Origin: an uncultured Paracoccaceae bacterium
GTDB taxonomy: Bacteria; Pseudomonadota; Alphaproteobacteria; Rhodobacterales; Rhodobacteraceae
DNA length: 64,000 bases
NCBI GenBank assembly: GCA_951812305.1
Contig: CATOSB010000004.1
Location: forward strand, 1,031,291 to 1,095,290
Direction: 5' to 3'
Below the pieces are notes generated by a model. It was not told where the DNA came from, searched no databases, and saw only the letters and a program-made list of their open reading frames with translations. Positions 8,975-18,274 of the stretch are shown here, one piece after another. How positions within the stretch are numbered: position 1 is the stretch's first letter; every line of letters begins with the position of its first letter. The position numbers and the translations under genes were made by a program.

Positions 8975-9733
8975 ATGAGGCTCGGCGTATTTCAATCTGC
9001 TTGCGGTGGGTGCGATTTTGAGCGGCGGATTGAACGCCTCGATGCCGCTTTGACCGGCCAGTCATTGGATCTGGTGGTTTGTCCGGAACTGTTCGCGAAC
9101 GGGTATCATATCGAAGGCGATCATCGTGACGTCGCCGAACCCGTCGAGGGTCGATATTTTCAAAGCATCGCACTATTGGCCCGCCGACATAAAACGGCGA
9201 TTGCCTTTGGTTATCCGGAGGCCGCAGAACAAACGTTCAATTCCGCTGCAGCGATCGGCGCAGATGGAATACTTCTTGCCAATCATCGAAAGCGCGTGGT
9301 CGCTCCCGACAGCTTTGAGGAGCACAGCTTCGCGACTGGCAAAACGCCCACAATCTTTGATTTGGCCGGTCTGCGGATCGCCGTCGCCATATGCTATGAA
9401 ATCGAATTTCCCGAAACCGCTCGGGCTGCTGCCAAGGCTGGCGCAGACCTGTTAATCGCACCAACGGCGCTGGTCGACGCTTGGCCCATTGTTGCAGAGC
9501 GGCTCATACCCACGAGGGCCTTCGAGAACGGGTTTTGGCTGGCCTATGCCAACCACGGCGGCCACGAGTTGAGCCATCGCTATCTGGGTGGCAGCCGCAT
9601 CGTTGCGCCCAACGGCATCGAAGCAGCAATTGCCGGACAGGGCGAGGAATTGATCACGGCCCGGATCGACAAGGCCGCCGTGACCTCTGCACGGAACCGG
9701 CTGCCATACTTGCGCGACTGCGCTGTTCTGTGA
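8975..9733 (+). CDS. Nitrilase-family carbon-nitrogen hydrolase
   Basis: This 252-aa protein has the three nitrilase-superfamily catalytic regions in order: Glu of VVCPELFANGY, Lys of NHRKRVV, and Cys of VAICYEIEFPE. It hydrolyses a C-N bond (amide or nitrile) in the cytoplasm. The start ATG overlaps the eutC stop (ATGA), so it was translationally coupled to eutC and belongs to the ectoine unit. The substrate may be an amide intermediate of hydroxyectoine or diaminobutyrate breakdown, which is inference from position. The IS in eutC probably reduces its expression. Confidence 0.88.
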   Translation: MRLGVFQSACGGCDFERRIERLDAALTGQSLDLVVCPELFANGYHIEGDHRDVAEPVEGRYFQSIALLARRHKTAIAFGYPEAAEQTFNSAAAIGADGILLANHRKRVVAPDSFEEHSFATGKTPTIFDLAGLRIAVAICYEIEFPETARAAAKAGADLLIAPTALVDAWPIVAERLIPTRAFENGFWLAYANHGGHELSHRYLGGSRIVAPNGIEAAIAGQGEELITARIDKAAVTSARNRLPYLRDCAVL

Positions 9734-9882
9734 CGGTTGCTGTCCATGTCTTGTCGGTGCCGGACATGCCTGGGGTGACCTGTGGGTGTCTGAACGGTCC
9801 AGTACGACCGTATGAGGCGCAAGTTTACTGAAACCGCAAAGCGTTCTAGAGTTCCTTGTGCCTGCTGCCACAGGAGAGTCTC

Positions 9883-10626
9883 ATGATCCTTTATCCCCTG
9901 ATCGAACTTCAGGAAGGCCGCTGCGTCAGCCTGTTTCGTGGCCGGCTGGACGAGCCGCATTTCTGGCATGTCGATCCGGTTGAAAAAGCCTGCTCATTTG
10001 CTGCTGCCGGTGCCGAATGGATGCATATCACCGATTTCGACGCAATCAGCGGCGATTTCCGCAACCACGATCTGATCCACGAGATCATCGTGGCCGCCGG
10101 TATCCCGGTGCAGATCGGCGGCGGGATCAGGTCGATTGCCCATATCGACAATTGGATTTCCGAGGGTGCCGGGCGCGTTGTCGTCAGTTCGCTCGCCGTG
10201 CAACAACCCGAGGTGGTGAAACATGCCGCGCGCGCCAATCCTGACCAGATTGTTGTGTCCATCGACGTCTATCAGGGCCATGTGGTGGGCGAGGGTTGGC
10301 GCGAGCAAAGCGCATATTTGCCATCCGACATCGTGAAAGCCTTTGACGGCGTTCCGCTTTCGGCCTTTGTGGTGACGGATATCGACGCCGATCTTGAAGA
10401 ATCCGAGGACAGTCTGGCGCTGATCACGCAGATCGCCGGTGAAACGAAGACCCCTGTCATCGCACGCGGGCTGTCTCGGTCGCTGGATGATCTGTCACGA
10501 ATGAAATACGTGCCCTACCTGACGGGGGCCATCGTCGGGCGGGCGTTGTTTGATCACAGCATCGATCTTGCCGAGGCGCTGGAACTGGCCAAACCAGAGG
10601 CGGAACCGAAGGCGGAATTCCTGTAG
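9883..10626 (+). CDS. HisA-like TIM-barrel protein with altered catalytic residue
   Basis: This 247-aa protein resembles phosphoribosylformimino-AICAR-phosphate isomerase (HisA). The phosphate-binding motifs IPVQIGGGIRS and GAIVGRALF are present. The general-base Asp of HisA (usual AIDLxxG) is Glu here (LIELQEGRCVSL), while the second acidic position VVTDIDAD is kept. The start ATG 9883 has AGGAGA six bases upstream. It lies 149 bp after the hydrolase and far from any other his gene, so it is probably a paralog rather than the housekeeping enzyme. The right flank is an IS982 end without a target duplication, so its original neighbours are lost. Confidence 0.8.
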   Translation: MILYPLIELQEGRCVSLFRGRLDEPHFWHVDPVEKACSFAAAGAEWMHITDFDAISGDFRNHDLIHEIIVAAGIPVQIGGGIRSIAHIDNWISEGAGRVVVSSLAVQQPEVVKHAARANPDQIVVSIDVYQGHVVGEGWREQSAYLPSDIVKAFDGVPLSAFVVTDIDADLEESEDSLALITQIAGETKTPVIARGLSRSLDDLSRMKYVPYLTGAIVGRALFDHSIDLAEALELAKPEAEPKAEFL

Positions 10627-10779
10627 GCGACTGGATTGACGAAACGCGCCCAGTTTCAGCGAATTGGCATTATGCGGCCATTCTCTTAGATAACCTGAGT
10701 TCTGGATAAGCGCTATATCTGGTATTCGACCTGCCTGATTGTTTCCGGCACGGTTATGGGTCCCATTTTAACTTTGGTT

Positions 10780-12296
10780 GTAACTCCCAAGCACCCTGTC
10801 CGATAGGGTTGCGGGGTTTTGTTCCGTCAGAGCCGTGCGATGATCTGAGGTGGTGACAGGGTCAGGATTTCCAGGATGTTGAACCGGTGTTTTCTGGCCG
10901 TCGAGATGACGGACCTGATGTCGGCGAAGACCCGCGCGCCCTCGAGGGTGCGGAAGGTGCCCGAGATTTTCATGCGCAGCTTCATCATGCGCAGGTCCTG
11001 TTCGGCCTGATTGTTTGTGAATGGGACCGCGAAGTCGGCGATGAATCGCAAAACGTCATCGCGGTAGTCACGCAGGCGGAGGAGCAGGTTGTGGCCTGGC
11101 CGCCTGGCTTTTCGGCCGCGGGTGCCGGGGCTTTTGGCCAGCGGGGGCCGGCGTTCGTGGAAGGCGAGCCCCTTGGCGAGGATCGCCATGTATCTGGTGA
11201 CTATACCCTGGCGAACCAGTTCCGGGAGTTCGGTCTCGCCTTGATCCTGAGCCGCGCATCTGAGCTGATTGGCGCTATGAAGCACTGCGCTCATCTCCGT
11301 CGCCCAAGGCTCTTTTTCGATCTCTTCGATGGCCTTGAGTTCGCGCAAGTGATGCGCCCCGCAGAGGGCGTGGGCGTCCACTCCGCTCATATGGGCGTAG
11401 TAGGGTTTCCAGTGATCATGAATGATCGTCCCGCCGGTCAGGAAGGTTGGAACAGCACCGCGTTTGGCGCTGATGCGGTAATGGGTGAAGGCGGTATCGC
11501 AGATCGTGTGCAGCCAGTGCAGCTTGCCGGCAACACGAAGTCCGGTCTCGTCCAGATGCCGAACGCCGCCTTCGGCAAGCCGGGCGAGAATGTGTTCAAC
11601 CACGACACCCATCTTATTTGCCGCGCCGCGCGTCCAGTTGGTCACGCTGGCCGCGCACAAGCTGGTGGCCCCAAACAGGTCGCGCATAAGCTGGCAGACC
11701 CGATCCTCGGGTATCAGCTGCTGAACATTGCAATAGACCGCCACTGCCCGCATGCGCGTGCCATATTGCACATGCGCGGCCACGCCATCGGGAAAGCCAG
11801 CCGTCGTCGTGGCTCGACAATGGTCGCAACAATAAACCGCCGCCTGATGCTCGGTGACCTCCAGGCGTGGCGCAGGCAAGTCGAACACCTGACGCTTCTC
11901 GATCCCTTTCACCATCTCCGCCGTCAGGGCGCTCTGACAGGCGCTGCAATGCGTCGCCTCATGCCGTTCGACAAAGTCGGGTGTTGACGTCTGGCGCAGG
12001 GTGTCGCCCCGGTGGCCAACTTGGCCGCCACTTTTCTTTCCGGATTTGCCACGCAGGCTGCGCGGGGCTGGCTTCTTCAGGCCATCACTTGAAGGGGGCT
12101 TGCTGCTATTGCTGCTGTTCTTGGCCAACTGTCGGCGCAGGTCCGTGATCTCTTCCGCCATGCTCGCCAACGCAGCTTCAAGCTCAGCGATCCGACGCAG
12201 AGCCGTGGCGAGAAGTTGTTCAAGGGCGGCAACCTGATCCATCCCACCACTGATTCAGAGAAATCAACCCGGCGCCACAGAATTCAGACAAGAAAG
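10780..12296 (-). mobile_element. IS66-family element, copy 2, lacking 84 bp at one end
   Basis: The left repeat GTAACTCCCAAG at 10780 is intact. The copy stops after AGACAAGAAAG at 12296, where copy 3 begins at once, so its right inverted repeat is missing. The 8-bp duplication CTTTGGTT lies at 10772-10779 and after copy 3 (13898-13905), so the two copies together occupy one insertion site. Confidence 0.92.
10827..12242 (-). CDS. IS66-family transposase (copy 2)
   Basis: The 471-aa gene is intact and matches copy 1, with all catalytic stretches ([19 protein letters not shown]). Its own element has lost the transposase-proximal end, so the protein could act on other copies but not move this one alone. 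Confidence 0.93.
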   Translation of the reverse strand: MDQVAALEQLLATALRRIAELEAALASMAEEITDLRRQLAKNSSNSSKPPSSDGLKKPAPRSLRGKSGKKSGGQVGHRGDTLRQTSTPDFVERHEATHCSACQSALTAEMVKGIEKRQVFDLPAPRLEVTEHQAAVYCCDHCRATTTAGFPDGVAAHVQYGTRMRAVAVYCNVQQLIPEDRVCQLMRDLFGATSLCAASVTNWTRGAANKMGVVVEHILARLAEGGVRHLDETGLRVAGKLHWLHTICDTAFTHYRISAKRGAVPTFLTGGTIIHDHWKPYYAHMSGVDAHALCGAHHLRELKAIEEIEKEPWATEMSAVLHSANQLRCAAQDQGETELPELVRQGIVTRYMAILAKGLAFHERRPPLAKSPGTRGRKARRPGHNLLLRLRDYRDDVLRFIADFAVPFTNNQAEQDLRMMKLRMKISGTFRTLEGARVFADIRSVISTARKHRFNILEILTLSPPQIIARL

Positions 12297-13897
12297 GTAA
12301 CTCCCAAGCACCCTGTCCGATAGGGTTGCGGGGTTTTGTTCCGTCAGAGCCGTGCGATGATCTGAGGTGGTGACAGGGTCAGGATTTCCAGGATGTTGAA
12401 CCGGTGTTTTCTGGCCGTCGAGATGACGGACCTGATGTCGGCGAAGACCCGCGCGCCCTCGAGGGTGCGGAAGGTGCCCGAGATTTTCATGCGCAGCTTC
12501 ATCATGCGCAGGTCCTGTTCGGCCTGATTGTTTGTGAATGGGACCGCGAAGTCGGCGATGAATCGCAAAACGTCATCGCGGTAGTCACGCAGGCGGAGGA
12601 GCAGGTTGTGGCCTGGCCGCCTGGCTTTTCGGCCGCGGGTGCCGGGGCTTTTGGCCAGCGGGGGCTGGCGTTCGTGGAAGGCGAGCCCCTTGGCGAGGAT
12701 CGCCATGTATCTGGTGACGATACCCTGGCGAACCAGTTCCGGGAGTTCGGTCTCGCCTTGATCCTGAGCCGCGCATCTGAGCTGATTGGCGCTATGAAGC
12801 ACTGCGCTCATCTCCGTCGCCCAAGGCTCTTTTTCGATCTCTTCGATGGCCTTGAGTTCGCGCAAGTGATGCGCCCCGCAGAGGGCGTGGGCGTCCACTC
12901 CGCTCATATGGGCGTAGTAGGGTTTCCAGTGATCATGAATGATCGTCCCGCCGGTCAGGAAGGTTGGAACAGCACCGCGTTTGGCGCTGATGCGGTAATG
13001 GGTGAAGGCGGTATCGCAGATCGTGTGCAGCCAGTGCAGCTTGCCGGCAACACGAAGTCCGGTCTCGTCCAGATGCCGAACGCCGCCTTCGGCAAGCCGG
13101 GCGAGAATGTGTTCAACCACGACACCCATCTTATTTGCCGCGCCGCGCGTCCAGTTGGTCACGCTGGCCGCGCACAAGCTGGTGGCCCCAAACAGGTCGC
13201 GCATAAGCTGGCAGACCCGATCCTCGGGTATCAGCTGCTGAACATTGCAATAGACCGCCACTGCCCGCATGCGCGTGCCATATTGCACATGCGCGGCCAC
13301 GCCATCGGGAAAGCCAGCCGTCGTCGTGGCTCGACAATGGTCGCAACAATAAACCGCCGCCTGATGCTCGGTGACCTCCAGGCGTGGCGCAGGCAAGTCG
13401 AACACCTGACGCTTCTCGATCCCTTTCACCATCTCCGCCGTCAGGGCGCTCTGACAGGCGCTGCAATGCGTCGCCTCATGCCGTTCGACAAAGTCGGGTG
13501 TTGACGTCTGGCGCAGGGTGTCGCCCCGGTGGCCAACTTGGCCGCCACTTTTCTTTCCGGATTTGCCACGCAGGCTGCGCGGGGCTGGCTTCTTCAGGCC
13601 ATCACTTGAAGGGGGCTTGCTGCTATTGCTGCTGTTCTTGGCCAACTGTCGGCGCAGGTCCGTGATCTCTTCCGCCATGCTCGCCAACGCAGCTTCAAGC
13701 TCAGCGATCCGACGCAGAGCCGTGGCGAGAAGTTGTTCAAGGGCGGCAACCTGATCCATCCCACCACTGATTCAGAGAAATCAACCCGGCGCCACAGAAT
13801 TCAGACAAGAAAGAAAAAAAACACGCGCAAAATGGCAAATTCGACTCACCATAAAACTGACAATAACACTCAAACGTGGGGGGTGCTTGGGAGTTAC
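12297..13897 (-). mobile_element. IS66-family element, copy 3, in tandem behind copy 2
   Basis: This is a full 1601-bp copy with both inverted repeats. There is no 8-bp duplication at the internal junction (12296/12297). The right end is followed by CTTTGGTT, which pairs with the copy left of copy 2. Confidence 0.93.
12344..13759 (-). CDS. IS66-family transposase (copy 3)
   Basis: Intact 471-aa IS66 transposase. It differs from copies 1 and 2 by one visible residue (HERQPPL instead of HERRPPL), shared with copies 4, 5 and 6. Confidence 0.93.
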   Translation of the reverse strand: MDQVAALEQLLATALRRIAELEAALASMAEEITDLRRQLAKNSSNSSKPPSSDGLKKPAPRSLRGKSGKKSGGQVGHRGDTLRQTSTPDFVERHEATHCSACQSALTAEMVKGIEKRQVFDLPAPRLEVTEHQAAVYCCDHCRATTTAGFPDGVAAHVQYGTRMRAVAVYCNVQQLIPEDRVCQLMRDLFGATSLCAASVTNWTRGAANKMGVVVEHILARLAEGGVRHLDETGLRVAGKLHWLHTICDTAFTHYRISAKRGAVPTFLTGGTIIHDHWKPYYAHMSGVDAHALCGAHHLRELKAIEEIEKEPWATEMSAVLHSANQLRCAAQDQGETELPELVRQGIVTRYMAILAKGLAFHERQPPLAKSPGTRGRKARRPGHNLLLRLRDYRDDVLRFIADFAVPFTNNQAEQDLRMMKLRMKISGTFRTLEGARVFADIRSVISTARKHRFNILEILTLSPPQIIARL

Positions 13898-14860
13898 CTT
13901 TGGTTTTCCCGAGCATATAGGCTGCGACACACGAGATGAGGTGTACGAATGCGTTGGCAGGCGATCTGTGTCGAGTGTGTTCCAGTCCCATGCTGGTTTT
14001 CAACTTATCGAACAGAGTTTCGATGATGAACCGCCTTCGCAACAGGATTTTGTTCAGGATTGGCAGGAGATAGTTTTTCATGTTGCGGCGAATGCCGGTG
14101 ACGAGGTGGAGCCCACGCTGCCAGAGCCGTTGGAAGAGGGATTTGGAGATATAGCCCTTATCAGCAAATATTTTGCCTTCGGGGCCCGCGATCATGGCTT
14201 CAAACGGCTTTCGATCATCGACATTACCTGCCGTGATTTTGACGGCCATGATCTCCCCCTTGTTGTTGATGATTAGATGCAGTTTGAAGCCAAAGAACCA
14301 GCCCATTGTGCTGCGACCGCGCTTTGCCAGCCCCTTGAAGACCTTGTTTCGATTAATGCGGGCATTGTGGCAGACCGCGAGCTTAGTGCTGTCGGCAAAA
14401 TAGACGCCGGTTTTTTCACCGCTGAAGCAGTGCAGCAGTATGCAAAACGGCACCATTAATCTTGGCATGAGGCTGACAAACCGACCATAGCTCGGGAGGT
14501 TGCCAAAGCAGTCACGGTATTTCTGCTCAACGCCATAAATCCAATAATGTTTGAAGTCCTTGAACGGCGACAAGTGAAACAAGACCATGATGAACAGGCT
14601 CTCCCCCAGGGTCAGCTTGCCGGAGCGAAGCCTCTGACGACCCGAGGGGATCAACCGGTGGCGCTCCCAGTCCTCGTAGGTTTTTGCAAAATCATCGAGA
14701 CAGACAAAAAGTGCGGTGTTAGTGATCGACATGAGTGGCGGTCCATATTGTGTCGCTTTTGAACCTTGAATCATGGGGCAACGTACCTGGAAACCCCTCT
14801 CACCCCATACTAATCACGGGGGCATTCAGGCTGGTCAACACGGGGCAAAAGGTGCGCGCC

Positions 14861-15301
14861 ATGGAGAACAACTTCCCAATCAACGAAGATCTCGCTTATG
14901 AGAAGATCCGGGACCTCATGTTCGACATGATGGAAGAGGACCCCAACCGTTTCTACGCCCTCACGGATAAGCTCAATGAACTGGCTGCGCTCCCTAAAAG
15001 AACCATGACACTTGTGCTCGATCTGATGGCTGCCACTCCCTTTCAGGTGATCATCCCGAAACACGTACGGAAAAATGACCCTGATACATTCAAAGCAGAT
15101 CACGAAACCGTTTCAAATGTTCTATTTCTTGGAGAGTTTGGCGGAATTGCCGTTGAACTGGAGCCAAATGAGGCTTTGAGAGAACCGAGGATCATTTCCA
15201 TAACAATGGTGGAAATCCCTCATCGCAACCCTCTGCGAAAAAGGGTCAACGAGTATCGTAAAAAACGAATCAAAAAACTACGAAAAAATTCTGTCGAGTA
15301 G
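14861..15301 (+). CDS. Unknown 146-aa protein, apparent cargo of the IS982-like element
   Basis: I do not recognise the family. From ATG 14861 (MENNFPINEDLAYEKIRDLM) the protein is acidic and helical in the first half, has a central FQVIIPKHVRKNDPDTF and FLGEFGGIAVELEPN stretch, and a strongly basic tail (NPLRKRVNEYRKKRIKKLRK). Start codon context is AAAGGTG six bases upstream. It lies on the strand opposite the transposase and ends 20 bp before the terminal repeat. A basic tail would suit nucleic-acid contact, but no function can be assigned. A longer frame to 14735 overlaps the transposase start and is less likely. Confidence 0.6.
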   Translation: MENNFPINEDLAYEKIRDLMFDMMEEDPNRFYALTDKLNELAALPKRTMTLVLDLMAATPFQVIIPKHVRKNDPDTFKADHETVSNVLFLGEFGGIAVELEPNEALREPRIISITMVEIPHRNPLRKRVNEYRKKRIKKLRKNSVE

Positions 15302-16017
15302 TGCACTGGTGACGCCAACGTCTTATCCAGAATCGGGGTTAATAGGTAAAGCCGTCGAGCGGCATCTTGGCGACCTGATAGATAGTTGAGCCATTCACCA
15401 GTGCGCTGGCGTTGATCAGCACCCCGTCGATTTCGATGGCGTGGTCAGGCGAGACAAACAGGTTGCGCGCTGGCACATCATCGGCAATTGCTCCGGCGCT
15501 GATGCAGATCGGGTTGATCTTTGCGGGGTGCACGAAACGCGGCGCGATCTCTTGCCGGCCAAGCCATTGCACATTGGTCTCTCCACCATCGGCGGTCCGC
15601 AGACGCATGCCGGGCAATACGTCCTCTACCGCTATGTCGCCATTAGCGGTGGCGATGCGGGTGCCCGCGCAAAAACAGTTCAACGCATTTGCGCTCAGTT
15701 CGTTGACACCGAAAGAGTCCCGATTGACGCTAAGCGTCGTGAACCGGATCCCGTTGATGTTCGGGGCAACCACTGCGAACGTGAAGTTCTGATTGGAACT
15801 GGTCTGGTTCGCGAAGGCAGTTGTGGCTGCCGCAACGCCGCCTCCAGTAGTCAGATACTCGATTCTCGCGGAGGCGAACGATGGCGCAGCAAGCCCAAAA
15901 AAGGGGAATTATATACCAAAGTCACAAAAGCGACAGTTTTACGCAACGGAGGTCGTTTCTATTAGATGTTGTCAACATAAATATGCTATGTTCTAAGCAG
16001 AAAAAAAGGACATCGCC

Positions 16018-16284
16018 ATGCAACAGACTGAAGCGTTGAAAATTGTAGTTTACAAAGAAGAAGAAAAATTCGTCGCGCAAGCGGTGGATTTTGATATCTG
16101 TACGCAAGCCGATGACATTGAGACTTTGACTGCACGCATGGATTGCCTAATCGAAGTTGAGTTAAGGGCAATGCAGGAAAGTGGTCAACAGGTTGACCCA
16201 GCCCCAAAAAGATTCCACAACATGTGGGAGCAAAATCAACGGCTGTCAGATAGTGCTAACGAGTACAAGGTGGTGGCCGCATAA
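16018..16284 (+). CDS. HicB-like small protein, putative antitoxin
   Basis: This 88-aa protein has the partial RNase-H-like HicB pattern: LKIVVYKEEEKFVAQAVDFD, then ICTQADDIETLTARMDCLIE and VELRAM. AAAGGA lies seven bases before ATG 16018. HicB-type antitoxins bind their toxin and DNA. The next gene starts 17 bp downstream, giving a two-gene module inside the IS1595 element. It lacks the C-terminal HTH of full HicB. Assignment as antitoxin is inference from fold similarity and operon layout; the partner is now broken, leaving it an orphan. Confidence 0.65.
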   Translation: MQQTEALKIVVYKEEEKFVAQAVDFDICTQADDIETLTARMDCLIEVELRAMQESGQQVDPAPKRFHNMWEQNQRLSDSANEYKVVAA

Positions 16285-16343
16285 CAAGCTAGGCCTTTAT
16301 TATGTCTGCACCCTTCGCGCCCTCTCCAAAATTTAGAGAATAC

Positions 16344-17943
16344 GTAACTCCCAAGCACCCCCCACGTTTGAGTGTTATTGTCAGTTTTATGGTGAGTCGA
16401 ATTTGCCATTTTGCGCGTGTTTTTTTCTTTCTTGTCTGAATTCTGTGGCGCCGGGTTGATTTCTCTGAATCAGTGGTGGGATGGATCAGGTTGCCGCCCT
16501 TGAACAACTTCTCGCCACGGCTCTGCGTCGGATCGCTGAGCTTGAAGCTGCGTTGGCGAGCATGGCGGAAGAGATCACGGACCTGCGCCGACAGTTGGCC
16601 AAGAACAGCAGCAATAGCAGCAAGCCCCCTTCAAGTGATGGCCTGAAGAAGCCAGCCCCGCGCAGCCTGCGTGGCAAATCCGGAAAGAAAAGTGGCGGCC
16701 AAGTTGGCCACCGGGGCGACACCCTGCGCCAGACGTCAGCACCCGACTTTGTCGAACGGCATGAGGCGACGCATTGCAGCGCCTGTCAGAGCGCCCTGAC
16801 GGCGGAGATGGTGAAAGGGATCGAGAAGCGTCAGGTGTTCGACTTGCCTGCGCCACGCCTGGAGGTCACCGAGCATCAGGCGGCGGTTTATTGTTGCGAC
16901 CATTGTCGAGCCACGACGACGGCTGGCTTTCCCGATGGCGTGGCCGCGCATGTGCAATATGGCACGCGCATGCGGGCAGTGGCGGTCTATTGCAATGTTC
17001 AGCAGCTGATACCCGAGGATCGGGTCTGCCAGCTTATGCGCGACCTGTTTGGGGCCACCAGCTTGTGCGCGGCCAGCGTGACCAACTGGACGCGCGGCGC
17101 GGCAAATAAGATGGGTGTCGTGGTTGAACACATTCTCGCCCGGCTTGCCGAAGGCGGCGTTCGGCATCTGGACGAGACCGGACTTCGTGTTGCCGGCAAG
17201 CTGCACTGGCTGCACACGATCTGCGATACCGCCTTCACCCATTACCGCATCAGCGCCAAACGCGGTGCTGTTCCAACCTTCCTGACCGGCGGGACGATCA
17301 TTCATGATCACTGGAAACCCTACTACGCCCATATGAGCGGAGTGGACGCCCACGCCCTCTGCGGGGCGCATCACTTGCGCGAACTCAAGGCCATCGAAGA
17401 GATCGAAAAAGAGCCTTGGGCGACGGAGATGAGCGCAGTGCTTCATAGCGCCAATCAGCTCAGATGCGCGGCTCAGGATCAAGGCGAGACCGAACTCCCG
17501 GAACTGGTTCGCCAGGGTATAGTCACCAGATACATGGCGATCCTCGCCAAGGGGCTCGCCTTCCACGAACGCCAGCCCCCGCTGGCCAAAAGCCCCGGCA
17601 CCCGCGGCCGAAAAGCCAGGCGGCCAGGCCACAACCTGCTCCTCCGCCTGCGTGACTACCGCGATGACGTTTTGCGATTCATCGCCGACTTCGCGGTCCC
17701 ATTCACAAACAATCAGGCCGAACAGGACCTGCGCATGATGAAGCTGCGCATGAAAATCTCGGGCACCTTCCGCACCCTCGAGGGCGCGCGGGTCTTCGCC
17801 GACATCAGGTCCGTCATCTCGACGGCCAGAAAACACCGGTTCAACATCCTGGAAATCCTGACCCTGTCACCACCTCAGATCATCGCACGGCTCTGACGGA
17901 ACAAAACCCCGCAACCCTATCGGACAGGGTGCTTGGGAGTTAC
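16344..17943 (+). mobile_element. IS66-family element, copy 4
   Basis: The 1600-bp copy has intact ends and an 8-bp duplication GAGAATAC (16336-16343 and 17944-17951). It is the only IS66 copy in the window with its transposase on the plus strand. Confidence 0.95.
16481..17896 (+). CDS. IS66-family transposase (copy 4)
   Basis: Intact 471-aa IS66 transposase. It carries a private change, DTLRQTSAPDF where the other copies have [11 protein letters not shown]. Confidence 0.94.
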   Translation: MDQVAALEQLLATALRRIAELEAALASMAEEITDLRRQLAKNSSNSSKPPSSDGLKKPAPRSLRGKSGKKSGGQVGHRGDTLRQTSAPDFVERHEATHCSACQSALTAEMVKGIEKRQVFDLPAPRLEVTEHQAAVYCCDHCRATTTAGFPDGVAAHVQYGTRMRAVAVYCNVQQLIPEDRVCQLMRDLFGATSLCAASVTNWTRGAANKMGVVVEHILARLAEGGVRHLDETGLRVAGKLHWLHTICDTAFTHYRISAKRGAVPTFLTGGTIIHDHWKPYYAHMSGVDAHALCGAHHLRELKAIEEIEKEPWATEMSAVLHSANQLRCAAQDQGETELPELVRQGIVTRYMAILAKGLAFHERQPPLAKSPGTRGRKARRPGHNLLLRLRDYRDDVLRFIADFAVPFTNNQAEQDLRMMKLRMKISGTFRTLEGARVFADIRSVISTARKHRFNILEILTLSPPQIIARL

Positions 17944-18274
17944 GAGAATACTTAGAATGGGCGCGAAAAGAGGCTGATTGTGAAGTCAGCGAGGGCTTCC
18001 TCGACAAAAAATCCTTAAAGCGAATCAAATCTCCTGAGGGGAAAGTAGTCTATGAGGTGGGAATTAGTGATGATGAAACGCTATCCCACAGTGTTGTTGC
18101 GCACCTTGATCGTAGGCTTGGGATAGACTCTCCGTTTCCTAAAACACCAGATAGCTACATATAGGCAGCCCCATCGCGGATGATCTCGCCACGGATGTAG
18201 TACAGGCGGCGTTGTATGCGCTCGTCGCCTATCTTGCTCATGAGGGTTGTTTTGGGGTCGGGCTTTCCATCCAT

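Larger units (their letters stand above)
6796..8978 (+). pseudogene. eutC: EutC, ornithine-cyclodeaminase-family protein, split by IS4 copy 1
   Basis: The gene was 6796-7106 joined to 8306-8978, a 327-aa protein. Removing IS4 copy 1 and one 9-bp duplication restores ...TGLVEAVFLDNGYLTDIRTA in frame. Domains: N-terminal substrate-binding half (FAIKVSPGFFDNP), Rossmann dinucleotide site GVIGTGVQARLQMQA, then AMGSDQTGKNE. In ectoine clusters EutC acts with EutB on hydroxyectoine-derived intermediates. With the insertion neither half can fold as the family enzyme, so the hydroxyectoine branch is predicted to be impaired here. Its stop overlaps the next gene (ATGA), so polarity on downstream genes is also likely. 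Confidence 0.93.
10713..14732 (-). pseudogene. IS982-family transposase, split by IS66 copies 2 and 3
   Basis: From ATG 14732 ([17 protein letters not shown]) the frame shows IS982 motifs: [46 protein letters not shown] and [14 protein letters not shown]. The reading frame reaches the IS66 insertion after AAYMLGKTK. Removing IS66 DNA and one copy of the 8-bp duplication CTTTGGTT continues the protein as VKMGPITVPETIRQVEYQI and stop at 10713, just inside the terminal repeat. It was about 297 aa and is now non-functional. Confidence 0.88.
10692..15340 (-). mobile_element. IS982-like element carrying an extra gene, interrupted by a tandem IS66 pair
   Basis: Terminal repeats are AACCTGAGTTCTGGATAAG (10692-10710) and its reverse complement with four changes at 15322-15340. 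The transposase lies next to the left repeat. No second repeat is found between the transposase start (14732) and 15322, so a 146-aa ORF (14861-15301) lies inside the element as cargo. Without the IS66 insertion the element is about 1.5 kb against about 1 kb for ordinary IS982. No target duplication flanks it (left CTTAGAT, right AATAGGTAA), suggesting an end-to-end rearrangement. Confidence 0.75.
16302..18164 (+). pseudogene. Unknown 84-aa partner of the HicB-like gene, split by IS66 copy 4
   Basis: 16302-16343 joined to 17952-18164 gives an 84-aa protein that starts MSAPFAPSPKFREYLEWARK. Its later part reads DKKSLKRIKSPEGKVVYEVG, then SHSVVAHLDRRLGIDSPFP. IS66 sits after codon 14 with the duplication GAGAATAC. 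It lacks the short His-containing motif of HicA, so it is not a clear HicA toxin. Size, position after the HicB-like gene and basic character fit a toxin, but this is inference. Confidence 0.65.
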
